Assembly (NCBI GenBank): GCA_047637535.1
Contig: JBLIKY010000022.1
Span: 1 to 21,293, forward strand
Reading direction: 5' to 3'
Source of the DNA: UBA2040 sp047637535
GTDB taxonomy: Bacteria; Bacteroidota; Bacteroidia; Flavobacteriales_D; Crocinitomicaceae
DNA length: 21,293 nucleotides
The notes under the pieces were generated by a model. It ran no database searches. It was not told the origin of the DNA and was given only the letters and a program-made list of their open reading frames with translations. Position numbers and translations under genes: made by a program. Below are positions 1 through 8,045 of this stretch, one piece after another; positions within the stretch are counted from its first letter, which is position 1; each line of letters opens with the position of its first letter.

Positions 1-2055
1 ATGGCGCTGCTTAAAAAGGTCGTCAAAGAAGACAAACAAGGGGCAATTGTGGCCACTTTACTCGGATTAGCTGTCCCAATAATTTTGGGTGTGCAAGGAT
101 GGGATGATCACGACAGAAGTGGTCGAACGATGGCCAGAGATTTAGCGGTTAATTATTTAAATTCGATAGAGGAAAATGGCATTTTATATACCAATGGAGA
201 TAACGATACCTTCCCATTGTGGTATGCTCAAGAGGTTGAGGGGGTAAGAACAGACGTTAGAGTTTGTAACCTTTCTTTGATGCAAACCGATTGGTACACC
301 GAACAGATGAAAATGAAGTCGTACGAATCTGATCCATTACCGATAAGATTTAGAGAAGATCAAATTTTGGTATCTGCAGGTAATACAGATCAAATCTTGT
401 TTTATTCTTTATTGGACTTGTTTTACATGAACGCTAGTCCAAGAATAACGAAAGACATTATTCGCATGCGTATCAAAGAGAATCCAGCTGCGGCGGTAAA
501 TGCCGTTAATAGCTTCAACTCTAAAGCGATGTCATTGGTTTCTTCCTTTACGGCAGACGGTCAGGCTTATACTCGATTGGAATTGTTGAGAAGAGCGCTT
601 ACTACCAATTCAGTTACCGATTTGGCAGATAATGTATTTGCCAAAATGACTGCAGGTGTTGAGATTCTTCAAGGATTAGGCAACGGAACGATTAAAACGG
701 CTAATCAAGAACAAGCTCAGGCTTTCCAAAGGGCCTTAGTGGACTTGGAAACGGGTTGGAACTATACAGATCTTGCAGAGGCAATGACCTTTGTTGCAAA
801 TGACGCCAACTTGGTGAATTTTGACAGAACAAGAAAAGTTAGAATATTCCCAAGTAAGGGCTTCAGTTTTGATGTCAATAAAGAAAATGCAATTGCTTCT
901 GGTGTGGTTAAGAAATCAGAAAAAATGTTGGATGAAATCCGATTTGAATTTGACGATAGATACCTGAGTCGTGAGCAATTAATGATGCTTGACATTATGG
1001 TTAACAACGATTGGAAAAGAGGGATTTCGTACTCTTCTCCAGGAAGTTCGGCTGTATCCATTGCACTTTACCGCAGAAGGTACTTAAAGCAAAGTGGTTT
1101 GAGTTTTGAATTATCTCCATCAATTGACCAAACGGCACCTCTCGATCAAGACAGGATGTACGAAAACTTAATGACGACTTATAATTACAACGGTTTAGAC
1201 CAAGAAAATGTTTTAACAGACTATTACGCTCGTCGTCATACCGATCAATACAGAAGTCACTTTGAAGCTTTAGCAAGAGATTATTTAAGAATTGCACAAG
1301 AAGCTGAAGACGTTTCAAGTGATGAAGGCAAACGTTACATTGACATGTTGAGAAACGGCGGTCAAGTTGCAGAAGCGGAAAGAAGAGAGAATTTGCTTAA
1401 AAACCAAGAAGCTCTCATTAAAGAATCTCGTGAAAAAGCGATTGCTTTAATTATGCGTTCGTTAAAAGTGATGCCAATTGAGACGGTGTTAGACCACAGT
1501 GAGGCTAGTCAGTCAAGAGGGGCTGGGTATATGTTTGAACGAACCGAATATCCTGTTTTTGCCGATGGTAATCTTCACAATTACGTTGAAGTTCTATTTG
1601 AAGCAGGTGCTTTAAAAGAGGCAAATGCCTTTGGCGTTAAATTGGCAAATAACCTAGAATCTATCGTCAACCATTATTTACAAAGTAATGCTGCAGTAGT
1701 ATTTTCTGAAGGCAATACAAAAGACATGTATGCCGCATTGGATAATTATTTCAGAATTGCGATTGCTGCCTCAAATTCATCAACGGGTGATCCAGAAGGT
1801 GCATTGTCAGAACGAACTAGACAAACAATTGACAATTGGTACAAAATAGCCATTCCAAAATCAGTGGAAGCGCTTAAACAATTGGCGATTAATAATGGAG
1901 AATCGGTAAGGTCAAGCAGAAATGCTGGAAAATACACCAGACAAATGTTTGGCTTAAAAAACCAAACCAATGCAATAGCTACTCATTTCGGATTGCTTAA
2001 ACCTCAACCGAGTGCAAACGATGCGTCTTTAGAGCAGATGATGAATGGACAATAA
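1..2055 (+). CDS. DUF2723 (TMEM260-like) membrane protein, C-terminal part
   Basis: This is the C-terminal portion of a DUF2723 family protein, a GT-C-fold family related to eukaryotic TMEM260 protein O-mannosyltransferase and common in Bacteroidota. The visible 684 residues begin with one hydrophobic helix (about residues 15-32). Next comes the family-typical stretch around residues 40-100, with the motif TNGDNDTFPLWYAQE and then a DVRVCNLSLMQTDWY segment. The rest is a long soluble, helical, TPR-like tail. Family members are usually about 1000 residues or more with many N-terminal membrane helices, so the in-frame ATG at base 1 is probably an internal methionine and the gene starts upstream of the window. 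The true substrate is unknown; sugar transfer to envelope proteins is an inference from the family. It lies 6 nt upstream of the deacetylase gene, so the two are probably co-transcribed. Confidence 0.8.
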   Translation: MALLKKVVKEDKQGAIVATLLGLAVPIILGVQGWDDHDRSGRTMARDLAVNYLNSIEENGILYTNGDNDTFPLWYAQEVEGVRTDVRVCNLSLMQTDWYTEQMKMKSYESDPLPIRFREDQILVSAGNTDQILFYSLLDLFYMNASPRITKDIIRMRIKENPAAAVNAVNSFNSKAMSLVSSFTADGQAYTRLELLRRALTTNSVTDLADNVFAKMTAGVEILQGLGNGTIKTANQEQAQAFQRALVDLETGWNYTDLAEAMTFVANDANLVNFDRTRKVRIFPSKGFSFDVNKENAIASGVVKKSEKMLDEIRFEFDDRYLSREQLMMLDIMVNNDWKRGISYSSPGSSAVSIALYRRRYLKQSGLSFELSPSIDQTAPLDQDRMYENLMTTYNYNGLDQENVLTDYYARRHTDQYRSHFEALARDYLRIAQEAEDVSSDEGKRYIDMLRNGGQVAEAERRENLLKNQEALIKESREKAIALIMRSLKVMPIETVLDHSEASQSRGAGYMFERTEYPVFADGNLHNYVEVLFEAGALKEANAFGVKLANNLESIVNHYLQSNAAVVFSEGNTKDMYAALDNYFRIAIAASNSSTGDPEGALSERTRQTIDNWYKIAIPKSVEALKQLAINNGESVRSSRNAGKYTRQMFGLKNQTNAIATHFGLLKPQPSANDASLEQMMNGQ

Positions 2056-2061
2056 ATAAAA

Positions 2062-2712
2062 ATGAGAATCTTTAAAACCCCAAAATTTTTCCGATGGATT
2101 TATCCAGGAAGAATTTGGGGTTTTTCTCGTTTAGAAAAGAAGGTTTTTCTGACTTTTGACGATGGCCCTGATCCAACAATAACCCCTTGGGTATTGGATT
2201 ACTTAAAGAAAGAAAATGTAAAGGCGACTTTTTTCTGTGTGGGTCAAAATATTGAGAAGAATCTCTCCTTATTCAATCAAACTATAGCCGAAGGGCACTT
2301 GTGTTGTAATCACACAGACAATCACGCCAGAGGCATTAAAACAGGCAAAAAGGAGTATCTAGATGCAGTTAATACTGCTGAGAAACATTTTGACAACAAT
2401 TTCTTTAGGCCTCCTTACGGGAGAATGACTTTAGGACAATACCGAGCCGTCAAAAAGTCTCATAAAATTGTGATGTGGTCTTGGCTGAGTTATGATTTTG
2501 ATTTGAAAGTCAGCGTAGAAAATATTCTTAAATCTGCCCAAAAAATAAAAAACGGGGATATCTTGGTGCTTCACGACAATGCAAAAATGGCCGAAAAGTT
2601 AAAAGAACTACTTCCTTTATTAATTCAAGATATTAAAACAAAAGGTTTTGAGTTTGGCCTTATTTCGGACGCTTATACAAAGGAACGGTCGAACAAGGTT
2701 CGCCGTACATAA
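2062..2712 (+). CDS. polysaccharide deacetylase family protein (NodB domain)
   Basis: A 216-residue protein that is almost entirely a NodB homology (carbohydrate esterase 4) domain, which removes N- or O-acetyl groups from polysaccharides in a metal-dependent reaction. Visible motifs, in order: TFDDGP at residues 31-36 (catalytic base and metal Asp), HTDNH with the two metal His at 84 and 88, RPPYGR at 116-121, and LVLHDN with the catalytic His at 171. All key residues are present. There is no obvious signal peptide or membrane helix, so it may act in the cytoplasm or be exported by an unusual route. The start is ATG 6 nt after the DUF2723 stop, so the two genes are likely one operon. Its last 53 nt lie antisense to the end of the convergent DUF2480 gene. 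The exact substrate cannot be told from the sequence. Confidence 0.88.
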   Translation: MRIFKTPKFFRWIYPGRIWGFSRLEKKVFLTFDDGPDPTITPWVLDYLKKENVKATFFCVGQNIEKNLSLFNQTIAEGHLCCNHTDNHARGIKTGKKEYLDAVNTAEKHFDNNFFRPPYGRMTLGQYRAVKKSHKIVMWSWLSYDFDLKVSVENILKSAQKIKNGDILVLHDNAKMAEKLKELLPLLIQDIKTKGFEFGLISDAYTKERSNKVRRT

Positions 2713-3166
2713 TCGACTTTGCATGCGGTTGCAGATGTTGAATCAATTTAACCATAGCATAGTCCGGATTTGGAATATCAGAACAACCCTTAATAATGAT
2801 CCTGCCGTCTATGTATGATTCAATTGGCTCAGATTGAATCTTCTTTGAGATCCACTCTTTTTCCATTTGATTGCGATCACCGACTAGGGCGAACTTAACA
2901 ATGCCAACAAGTTTAGATGCGACAAGCATAAAGGCCCATGTCGGTACGATTGCGTCTGCCGAGCAAGTAATATAACCGATTTGGTCGCTATATTGATTCC
3001 AATCATGATCCTTTACCCAGGCTCTAAAATCTTTTTCTTTGAGAATAAAACCTTGCCAAAGTTGGTCAGCGATGTCAATTTCAAAAACAGTCTCTGTCGG
3101 CTTAAATTTGGCTAAATCCAAGCCAATTAATCCACTTTCTGCTACTTTGTTGACGATTTGTTCCAT
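2660..3166 (-). CDS. DUF2480 family protein
   Basis: A 168-residue protein recognised as DUF2480, a Bacteroidota-restricted family of unknown function. Signature stretches are the N-terminal VNKVAESGLIGLDL, the WQGFILKEKDFRAW segment (about residues 38-51), a central region with Cys and Trp (YITCSADAIVPTWAFML), and the C-terminal GEPCSTVPLYKR. The intact C-terminus shows that the 53-nt antisense overlap with the deacetylase gene is genuine rather than a run-on. The start ATG has an exact Bacteroidota -7 element (TAGATTTG) at 3187-3194, which predicts a leader of about 15 nt. No signal peptide; probably cytosolic. Biochemical role unknown. Confidence 0.85.
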   Translation of the reverse strand: MEQIVNKVAESGLIGLDLAKFKPTETVFEIDIADQLWQGFILKEKDFRAWVKDHDWNQYSDQIGYITCSADAIVPTWAFMLVASKLVGIVKFALVGDRNQMEKEWISKKIQSEPIESYIDGRIIIKGCSDIPNPDYAMVKLIQHLQPHAKSIMYGEPCSTVPLYKRPK

Positions 3167-3186
3167 TTTTTGAGTTCTTTCTACTA

Positions 3187-3194
3187 CAAATCTA
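3187..3194 (-). promoter_or_regulatory. -7 promoter element of the DUF2480 gene
   Basis: Read on the minus strand this is TAGATTTG, an exact match to the Bacteroidota -7 consensus TAnnTTTG. It lies 21 nt upstream of the ATG. A TTG on the same strand at 3211-3213 could serve as the -33 box, but the 16-nt spacer is shorter than usual. Confidence 0.5.
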
Positions 3195-3263
3195 CACCAA
3201 ATAATCAGTCCAAAAAATCTAGAGTAACTATCTTTAACTAAAATTAGATAAAGGAAGAATTTA

Positions 3264-3668
3264 ATCGGTTTTTGTTTTTTAATTCTGTTGGTTTCTTGTC
3301 AGCAAGTGCCTAGCATACAAGGCAAATGGAAATTGGTGAAAATTGACTATTCGCCTTATGCAAAACAAATTGATCCAAGTTTAGTTGACTCTTTTTTGAA
3401 AGAAATGGAAAAACAATCTTTGAAAATCGAAAACCGAACATTTTTTGATTTCGGGGAGATTCTTACCGTAACATCTCCGGCATTTGGAGGAGAAGATACA
3501 GCAACAGAAACTGGAACTTGGGAGCAACTTGAAATGGGTGATTCTTTAAAAATGGTAACTTCCTTGACAGAGTCTTTCGCTGTCAGTTGGAAAACGCAGG
3601 ACACGATGATACTAAGCACAAGTAGTAGTCCGGATAGAATTATGACTTTGGCCAGAGAAAAAGTCTGA
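3264..3668 (+). CDS. small lipoprotein, possible non-AUG start
   Basis: A small predicted lipoprotein of unknown family, about 134 residues if begun at 3264. The nearest canonical start is TTG at 3288, which gives 126 residues and would leave only three residues before the lipidated Cys. Reading the same frame upstream gives a clear hydrophobic signal sequence, IGFCFLILLVSC, from ATC at 3264, preceded by K-N-L codons and an in-frame TAA at 3249-3251. No ATG, GTG or further TTG exists in that stretch. A purine-rich AAGGAAG (3251-3257) sits 6 nt before the ATC. The mature part (QGKWKLVKIDYSPY near the start, then a GTWEQLEMGDSLKMVTSL stretch) suggests a small lipocalin-like or DUF4923-type beta fold, but this is only an impression. 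The start position is an inference. Confidence 0.6.
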   Translation: MGFCFLILLVSCQQVPSIQGKWKLVKIDYSPYAKQIDPSLVDSFLKEMEKQSLKIENRTFFDFGEILTVTSPAFGGEDTATETGTWEQLEMGDSLKMVTSLTESFAVSWKTQDTMILSTSSSPDRIMTLAREKV

Positions 3669-3717
3669 CATAATGACTTGAGTCAAAGCGAGGCATAATC
3701 TTTGACCCTCTGCAATT

Positions 3718-4506
3718 GTGAAACAAAAACAACATCCATTCGGTTCGAGTCTCGAAGCCATCGTTTACCCAACGCTAATTCTAATGGTGATTTGGTTTTC
3801 GTATTTGGCGGACTACCTAACGGAGTTTAATGCCACGAAGTTGGGTGTACTCCCTCGAACTTTAGAAGGCCTAAAAGGGATTGTATTCATGCCCTTTGTG
3901 CATGCTCCCAAAGACTTTAATCACATCATAAACAATTCCTTGCCCTTTCTTTTGCTGAGCAGTGCAGTGATCTATTTTTATCGGGAAATTGCGCTCAAAG
4001 TAATCGTTTTAGCTTGGTTGTTTTCGGGTTTTGGAGTTTGGTTTTTTGCTGTCAACCACGGTTCGTATCACATCGGCGTAAGTGGAGTGATTTATGCCTT
4101 GGCGAGTTTTGTTTTTGTCAGTGGAGTGTTACGAAAGTTTTTACCCCTACAAGCTATGGCTTTGTTTGTCTCGTTTTTATACGGAGGAATGATTTGGGGA
4201 CTTTTTCCAACCAACGAAAGAATCTCTTGGGAAGGGCATTTGTCAGGGTTTATTATTGGTGCCCTCTTGGCTTATTTTTACAGAAAACAAGGACCTCAAC
4301 TACCGAAGTATCAATTTGAGATTGAGAAAGAACTTGGGATTCCACCCCCAGATTTGGAAGGCGAGTACTGGGCGAAAGTTAGGGCAATTGAAGAACAACA
4401 AAGATTACAAGAGCAAGCCGAAAAGCAAACGTCAAGTCAGGGATTTCAAGTAGTTTATGACTACAAACCCGATAAGAAAACTAACGCCCCGAACGATAAC
4501 GATTGA
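3718..4506 (+). CDS. rhomboid family intramembrane serine protease
   Basis: A 262-residue polytopic membrane protein with the rhomboid fold: about six hydrophobic segments between residues 13 and 188. The catalytic dyad is visible as Ser122 in GVSG and His174 in EGHLSG; His69 and Asn73 in the HIINN motif match the oxyanion and structural positions of bacterial rhomboids. Rhomboids cut transmembrane helices of substrate proteins inside the membrane. A charged C-terminal tail (about residues 195-262), rich in Glu and Gln and partly coiled-coil-like, faces the cytosol. The start is GTG; no upstream ATG fits. An imperfect -7-like TAATCTTTG lies at 3696-3704. The last 26 nt overlap the convergent phosphatase gene. 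Substrate unknown. Confidence 0.9.
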   Translation: MKQKQHPFGSSLEAIVYPTLILMVIWFSYLADYLTEFNATKLGVLPRTLEGLKGIVFMPFVHAPKDFNHIINNSLPFLLLSSAVIYFYREIALKVIVLAWLFSGFGVWFFAVNHGSYHIGVSGVIYALASFVFVSGVLRKFLPLQAMALFVSFLYGGMIWGLFPTNERISWEGHLSGFIIGALLAYFYRKQGPQLPKYQFEIEKELGIPPPDLEGEYWAKVRAIEEQQRLQEQAEKQTSSQGFQVVYDYKPDKKTNAPNDND

Positions 4507-4954
4507 CCAAACCCCCGTTTCCTCTAAAAGCTTCGGACCAATTATCAATATCGAATTCTATACAAATATATTCCCCTGTTCGCATAGGCATCTCTTCTTC
4601 TAAGAAATAGGTAGCCAAGTCACTTATGCCAAAATTATGACCAACAAAAACAAGGTCGTTATTACCTGATTCGCTCCAAATGCATTCTAAATAATAAGCT
4701 CTGCTGCATAGATAAAGGGATTTGTCTTTTTCTATGTTTGTAAATACGTTTAAATGAAGAATTGCATCGAGAGTTTCTTCAGTTCGGCTTGCTGTTGAAC
4801 AAATTACCTTCGAATCCAACGGAATTTTTTCAAGTAAAAAAGTCGATAAATCTTGAGCTTGGTTTCTGCCTATTGGTTGAAGCTTCCGATCAAAATCTTT
4901 ACCACTAGCCGAGCTTTTTTCAGTTTTCGCGTGCCGGATTAAATGTAGTTTCAT
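4481..4954 (-). CDS. SixA-like histidine phosphatase family protein
   Basis: A 157-residue member of the histidine phosphatase superfamily, closest in layout to SixA phosphohistidine phosphatases. The catalytic RHG-type motif is LIRHAK with Arg7 and the nucleophilic His8. Next come the DFDRKLQPIGRNQA segment (residues 20-33), Arg57 in STASRTEET, and the second catalytic His106 in FVGHNFGISD. All are intact. E. coli SixA dephosphorylates phosphohistidines, including those of phosphotransfer proteins; the substrate here is not known. No signal peptide, so cytosolic. The start is ATG at 4954, with an AT-rich -7-like TATATTTA about 15 nt upstream. It is divergent from the sigma factor gene across a 138-nt spacer. 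Confidence 0.87.
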   Translation of the reverse strand: MKLHLIRHAKTEKSSASGKDFDRKLQPIGRNQAQDLSTFLLEKIPLDSKVICSTASRTEETLDAILHLNVFTNIEKDKSLYLCSRAYYLECIWSESGNNDLVFVGHNFGISDLATYFLEEEMPMRTGEYICIEFDIDNWSEAFRGNGGLVNRYRSGR

Positions 4955-5092
4955 CTTGTTTTTTTATAAATATACCAACCTTTTTTAATCGAGCATCGTT
5001 CTTACCATTAGACGTATAGAATGGCATAACTGATCGCGATATTTTTTGTATTTTGCATTGTAATCTAAATCATGATAAGGATACATGCCTAA

Positions 5093-5659
5093 ATGACGGT
5101 AAATGCAAAAACACTTCAAGGAGCCATAAAGGACGACCGCAAAGCCGTAGAGGAACTCTACGAGTATTGTTTTGGTCTTTTGATGCCGATTTGTTTTCGT
5201 TACAATAAAAACGAAGATGATTCGCGTGCGTCTTTGAATGTTGGGTTTGTCAAAATACACAAATCGATTAAGGACATTAAAGGAAAGGAAGATAGTTTCA
5301 ATGCCTGGGCAAGAAGAATTATGACCAACACTTTAATTGATGAGTATCGCAAACGAAAGAGGCATAACGAACGTTATTTTTCTATGGAGAGTGATCGTGA
5401 ACTCGATTACTTTGCGGAGAACAACAATGAGAATGAAGCTATTTCAATCATGGGTGAAGCCGTGATTTTGAAATTGATAAAAGAGTTATCCGCCGTGACG
5501 GCGCAAGTATTTAACATGTACGTCATTGATGGTTATTCGCATAAAGAAATAGCCGATGCTTTAGACATGGCTGAAGGAACAAGTAAATGGCATTTGTCGA
5601 GTGCAAAAAAAGCATTAAGAGGAAAGCTACAACAAATAGAAGAAAAAACAATAGGTTAG
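5093..5659 (+). CDS. ECF-type RNA polymerase sigma factor (Das-like)
   Basis: A 188-residue sigma-70 family factor of the extracytoplasmic-function type. Sigma region 2 spans roughly residues 15-90, including FNAWARRIMTNTLIDEYRKRK, which recognises the -10 region. Region 4 spans about 125-180, with the helix-turn-helix YSHKEIADALDMAEGTSKWHLSSAKKAL for -35 contact. No region 3 or extra domain is seen. The next gene starts 4 nt after the stop and encodes a membrane protein with a short cytosolic head, so this factor is probably held inactive by it and released by an envelope signal. ECF loci are often autoregulated. The spacer upstream has near-consensus A/T-rich elements (TATTTTTTG, TATTTTG at about 5040-5056) but no exact TAnnTTTG, which would fit a sigma-specific promoter. 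Confidence 0.9.
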   Translation: MTVNAKTLQGAIKDDRKAVEELYEYCFGLLMPICFRYNKNEDDSRASLNVGFVKIHKSIKDIKGKEDSFNAWARRIMTNTLIDEYRKRKRHNERYFSMESDRELDYFAENNNENEAISIMGEAVILKLIKELSAVTAQVFNMYVIDGYSHKEIADALDMAEGTSKWHLSSAKKALRGKLQQIEEKTIG

Positions 5660-5663
5660 TCAA

Positions 5664-6917
5664 ATGAGTTATACAGACAAACAGCTAGAGGAAATGAGCC
5701 GTAAGGTGCAGGAGGAGTTGAGCTTTGAGTATAAGTCTAGCTACTGGAAAGAGATGGAGGCAATGCTTCCAGCTAAGAGAGTCGGCGCCTTATACTATTG
5801 GTTAACGGGAGCAGCCGCTGCAGGGATGATTGTGTTGTTCACAATTGGAAATAACGCAAATATGGACGAAGCAAAATTGGCTTCTCAAGCCCAGGATGTT
5901 CAAATCAATTCATCTAATAACCCGGCTGTCAATACGACAAGCAACACCTCAGAAAATAAACCTATTGAGAACAATCAATTAATAGCAAACGACAATCAAT
6001 TATCAAGGATAAACAATACTAAATCGAGTCAACCAAGTCATGTTGTAAATTCAATACAATTGGCATCTTCTTCGAGAGATGTCTCAAAAAATACGGCAGT
6101 GACTAAGCGTGACAAAGTCAAAACATCAGAATTAGCGACGAATGATCAAGCCGATAATCGGATTGATGAAATTTGGATGAAGGGAAAATTGAAAAACTTG
6201 AAGTTAGATATACAGCAAGTTAATAATGAGCAGGAAATAGAAGAAAACACGATTGGAACATTGGACTTTAAGGACCAGGAGATACAACAATTTAACGGCG
6301 ATTTTGAATTCTTAAATCTACCTATTTCTCTTCGTAAATGGAGTGCATATATAGAGGCAGGAGTTACCTGCGAACAAGTATACATCGACAATCAACCACA
6401 AAGATTCGCAGGTACGTATTTAGGAGGAGGATTTATTTATCAATTCAATGATAACTGGTCTGTTCTCGGTGGAGGTGCCTTGCGTTACCAACAAACAAGT
6501 TTGAACCTGTACGAAGAATCTAAGGTTTACGGATTTACTTCAGACGAATTTAGCAACTCACTTTTATACAGTGCTTTGTATTATTTCGACATCCCTTTGA
6601 ATCTGAATTATACGTTTAAGAATAACCACTTCCAATTGGGAATGATTAGTTCGTATTTAATGGGAACTCGTATGAACTATAAATTCATCCAAAACGGATT
6701 CACTGCAAGAGAAGAAGTTATTTACGGTGAGAAAAAAGGATGGAAATCTTTAGGTCTTAAAGCGCAGTTGGGATATGGTGTTACATTGGTGCCGACATGG
6801 ATGGTGGGCATGAACATACAATACCACTTAACAAATGCCTATGACAAAAATGTTATTTTGGAGACAACTTTAAAACCAATCACGGGTACAGTATTTATAC
6901 GTAAAATGATTAAGTAA
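5664..6917 (+). CDS. predicted trans-envelope anti-sigma factor (Dma-like) with outer-membrane beta-barrel
   Basis: A 417-residue protein with four parts. Residues 1-40 are a charged cytosolic segment containing SSYWKEMEAMLPAKR, which resembles the sigma-binding heads of Bacteroidota anti-sigma proteins. Residues 42-62 are a single transmembrane helix. Residues 63-222 are a low-complexity linker rich in Asn, Ser, Thr and Gln. Residues 226-417 form about eight amphipathic beta strands (for example FAGTYLGGGFIYQF, FDIPLNLNYTF, LKAQLGYGVTLVPTWMVGM), typical of small PorT/OmpA-like barrels. One chain would therefore span both membranes. This is the architecture described for Dma anti-sigma factors of Bacteroides thetaiotaomicron, which partner Das sigma factors and affect outer-membrane vesiculation. 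Placement 4 nt after an ECF sigma gene supports the call. The barrel and the anti-sigma activity are inferred, not shown. Confidence 0.75.
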   Translation: MSYTDKQLEEMSRKVQEELSFEYKSSYWKEMEAMLPAKRVGALYYWLTGAAAAGMIVLFTIGNNANMDEAKLASQAQDVQINSSNNPAVNTTSNTSENKPIENNQLIANDNQLSRINNTKSSQPSHVVNSIQLASSSRDVSKNTAVTKRDKVKTSELATNDQADNRIDEIWMKGKLKNLKLDIQQVNNEQEIEENTIGTLDFKDQEIQQFNGDFEFLNLPISLRKWSAYIEAGVTCEQVYIDNQPQRFAGTYLGGGFIYQFNDNWSVLGGGALRYQQTSLNLYEESKVYGFTSDEFSNSLLYSALYYFDIPLNLNYTFKNNHFQLGMISSYLMGTRMNYKFIQNGFTAREEVIYGEKKGWKSLGLKAQLGYGVTLVPTWMVGMNIQYHLTNAYDKNVILETTLKPITGTVFIRKMIK

Positions 6918-8020
6918 TGAGTAATTACAGCAAAATATCGATTCGTTCGGCGTCTGTTTTAAAATTCAGCATGGTTGCATTGGTATTCGTTTTTGTTTCT
7001 TCTTGTAAGAAAGCAAAGGTTGAACAATTGCCAAAGAACAACGATCCTATATTCACTATTAAGGGAATGCTAGACGGGAAAAAAATTGACTACACTGCAG
7101 GTGTGGATGGTTTCTTTATGGCTTCGGAATACGAAAAAAGAAATAGAGTTGACTATTATTACGGTAATCTAAACAACGATGATATTTCGATTAAAATCGG
7201 ATTTTTTGATGATAATATTCAGAGGATAAATAATTCTCACAATTTAAAAATTGGCGATACACTGCGTCTCTCTCAAAAATCGAATCAAACATTAAGCATT
7301 TTATCCATAGATGACTTCTCTAACGCCAATAAGATTGAAAGTATAGATTGGTATATTGACGGACAAATTGTATCGCAAAACTACTTAATGATGAGCACTC
7401 CTGGTTTGTATCAAATATGCGGGGAGTTTACTTTTAAGGACGGTTCTAAATTTACAGTATGCAACGATTCTTATCTTGCTTTCAACAAGGATTTAGCCTA
7501 TCAAATAAGACATTTTTCACCTGAGAGCGGAACGGCAAATTTGTGGTTGGACGGTAATATTGAAGAAACGGATCTTGTACAATGGTATATCAATGATAAG
7601 TTGGTGGGAGAGGGGACATCTACTTCTTTTGGAGTTGGTAATACGCAAAATCAAATTAAGGCCGTTGTAACAACTGCCAATGGAGCTAAACGCACCAAAA
7701 TAATACAGGTTGATGGAAACAATTCAGGTAAATACATCGAAGATTTTATTATAGAGTCAAATGAGAATCAAGACTTGCATTGGGACCGTACAATGGGAAT
7801 TGAAATTACCCGAGACGGTCAATGCTATTCAAGTTTTGAAACGGATAATTCAAAAGCGTTCATGGTGGTTGAAAAAATTGAATTTTACGGTAAGAACACC
7901 TTGGGTCAAAACGTATATAAAATAATAGGTACGACAACAGCTAATCTAAAATCTAAAACTACAGGCGAAGTTATTCAGTTTGCTGCAACAGTTGATTTTG
8001 GGTACGCCTTCACTGAATAG
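6917..8020 (+). CDS. lipoprotein with two PKD/Ig-like modules, third gene of the sigma/anti-sigma unit
   Basis: A 367-residue protein that I cannot place in a named family. It begins with a long basic n-region and a hydrophobic stretch ending in the lipobox VSSC, so Cys30 is probably lipidated. Residues 45-135 form a beta-rich N-terminal part. Two related modules follow: one centred on WYIDG at 145-149 (to about 185) and one on WYIND at 223-227 (to about 266). Both resemble PKD or Ig-like beta sandwiches. The C-terminal part (275-367) is beta-rich with no recognised motif. The ATG overlaps the preceding TAA by one base, which implies translational coupling and equal dosage with the anti-sigma protein. 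A role as envelope sensor, ligand or regulator of the barrel is inferred from position only. No strongly acidic surface-export signal follows the Cys (KKAKVE). Confidence 0.72.
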   Translation: MSNYSKISIRSASVLKFSMVALVFVFVSSCKKAKVEQLPKNNDPIFTIKGMLDGKKIDYTAGVDGFFMASEYEKRNRVDYYYGNLNNDDISIKIGFFDDNIQRINNSHNLKIGDTLRLSQKSNQTLSILSIDDFSNANKIESIDWYIDGQIVSQNYLMMSTPGLYQICGEFTFKDGSKFTVCNDSYLAFNKDLAYQIRHFSPESGTANLWLDGNIEETDLVQWYINDKLVGEGTSTSFGVGNTQNQIKAVVTTANGAKRTKIIQVDGNNSGKYIEDFIIESNENQDLHWDRTMGIEITRDGQCYSSFETDNSKAFMVVEKIEFYGKNTLGQNVYKIIGTTTANLKSKTTGEVIQFAATVDFGYAFTE

Positions 8021-8034
8021 TCACATTATTCCAT

Positions 8035-8042
8035 TAACTTTG
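8035..8042 (+). promoter_or_regulatory. -7 promoter element of rnpB
   Basis: TAACTTTG is an exact match to the Bacteroidota -7 consensus TAnnTTTG and ends 3-6 nt before the predicted 5' end of the RNase P RNA. A CTG at 8013-8015, 19 nt upstream, is a weak match to the -33 TTG box. Confidence 0.6.
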
Positions 8043-8045
8043 TCG

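Noticed and set aside
5664..6917. Reading this gene as a plain outer-membrane protein
   Set aside because: There is no cleavable signal peptide; the hydrophobic helix begins after 40 charged residues and the gene is 4 nt from an ECF sigma gene, which fits an anti-sigma protein better.
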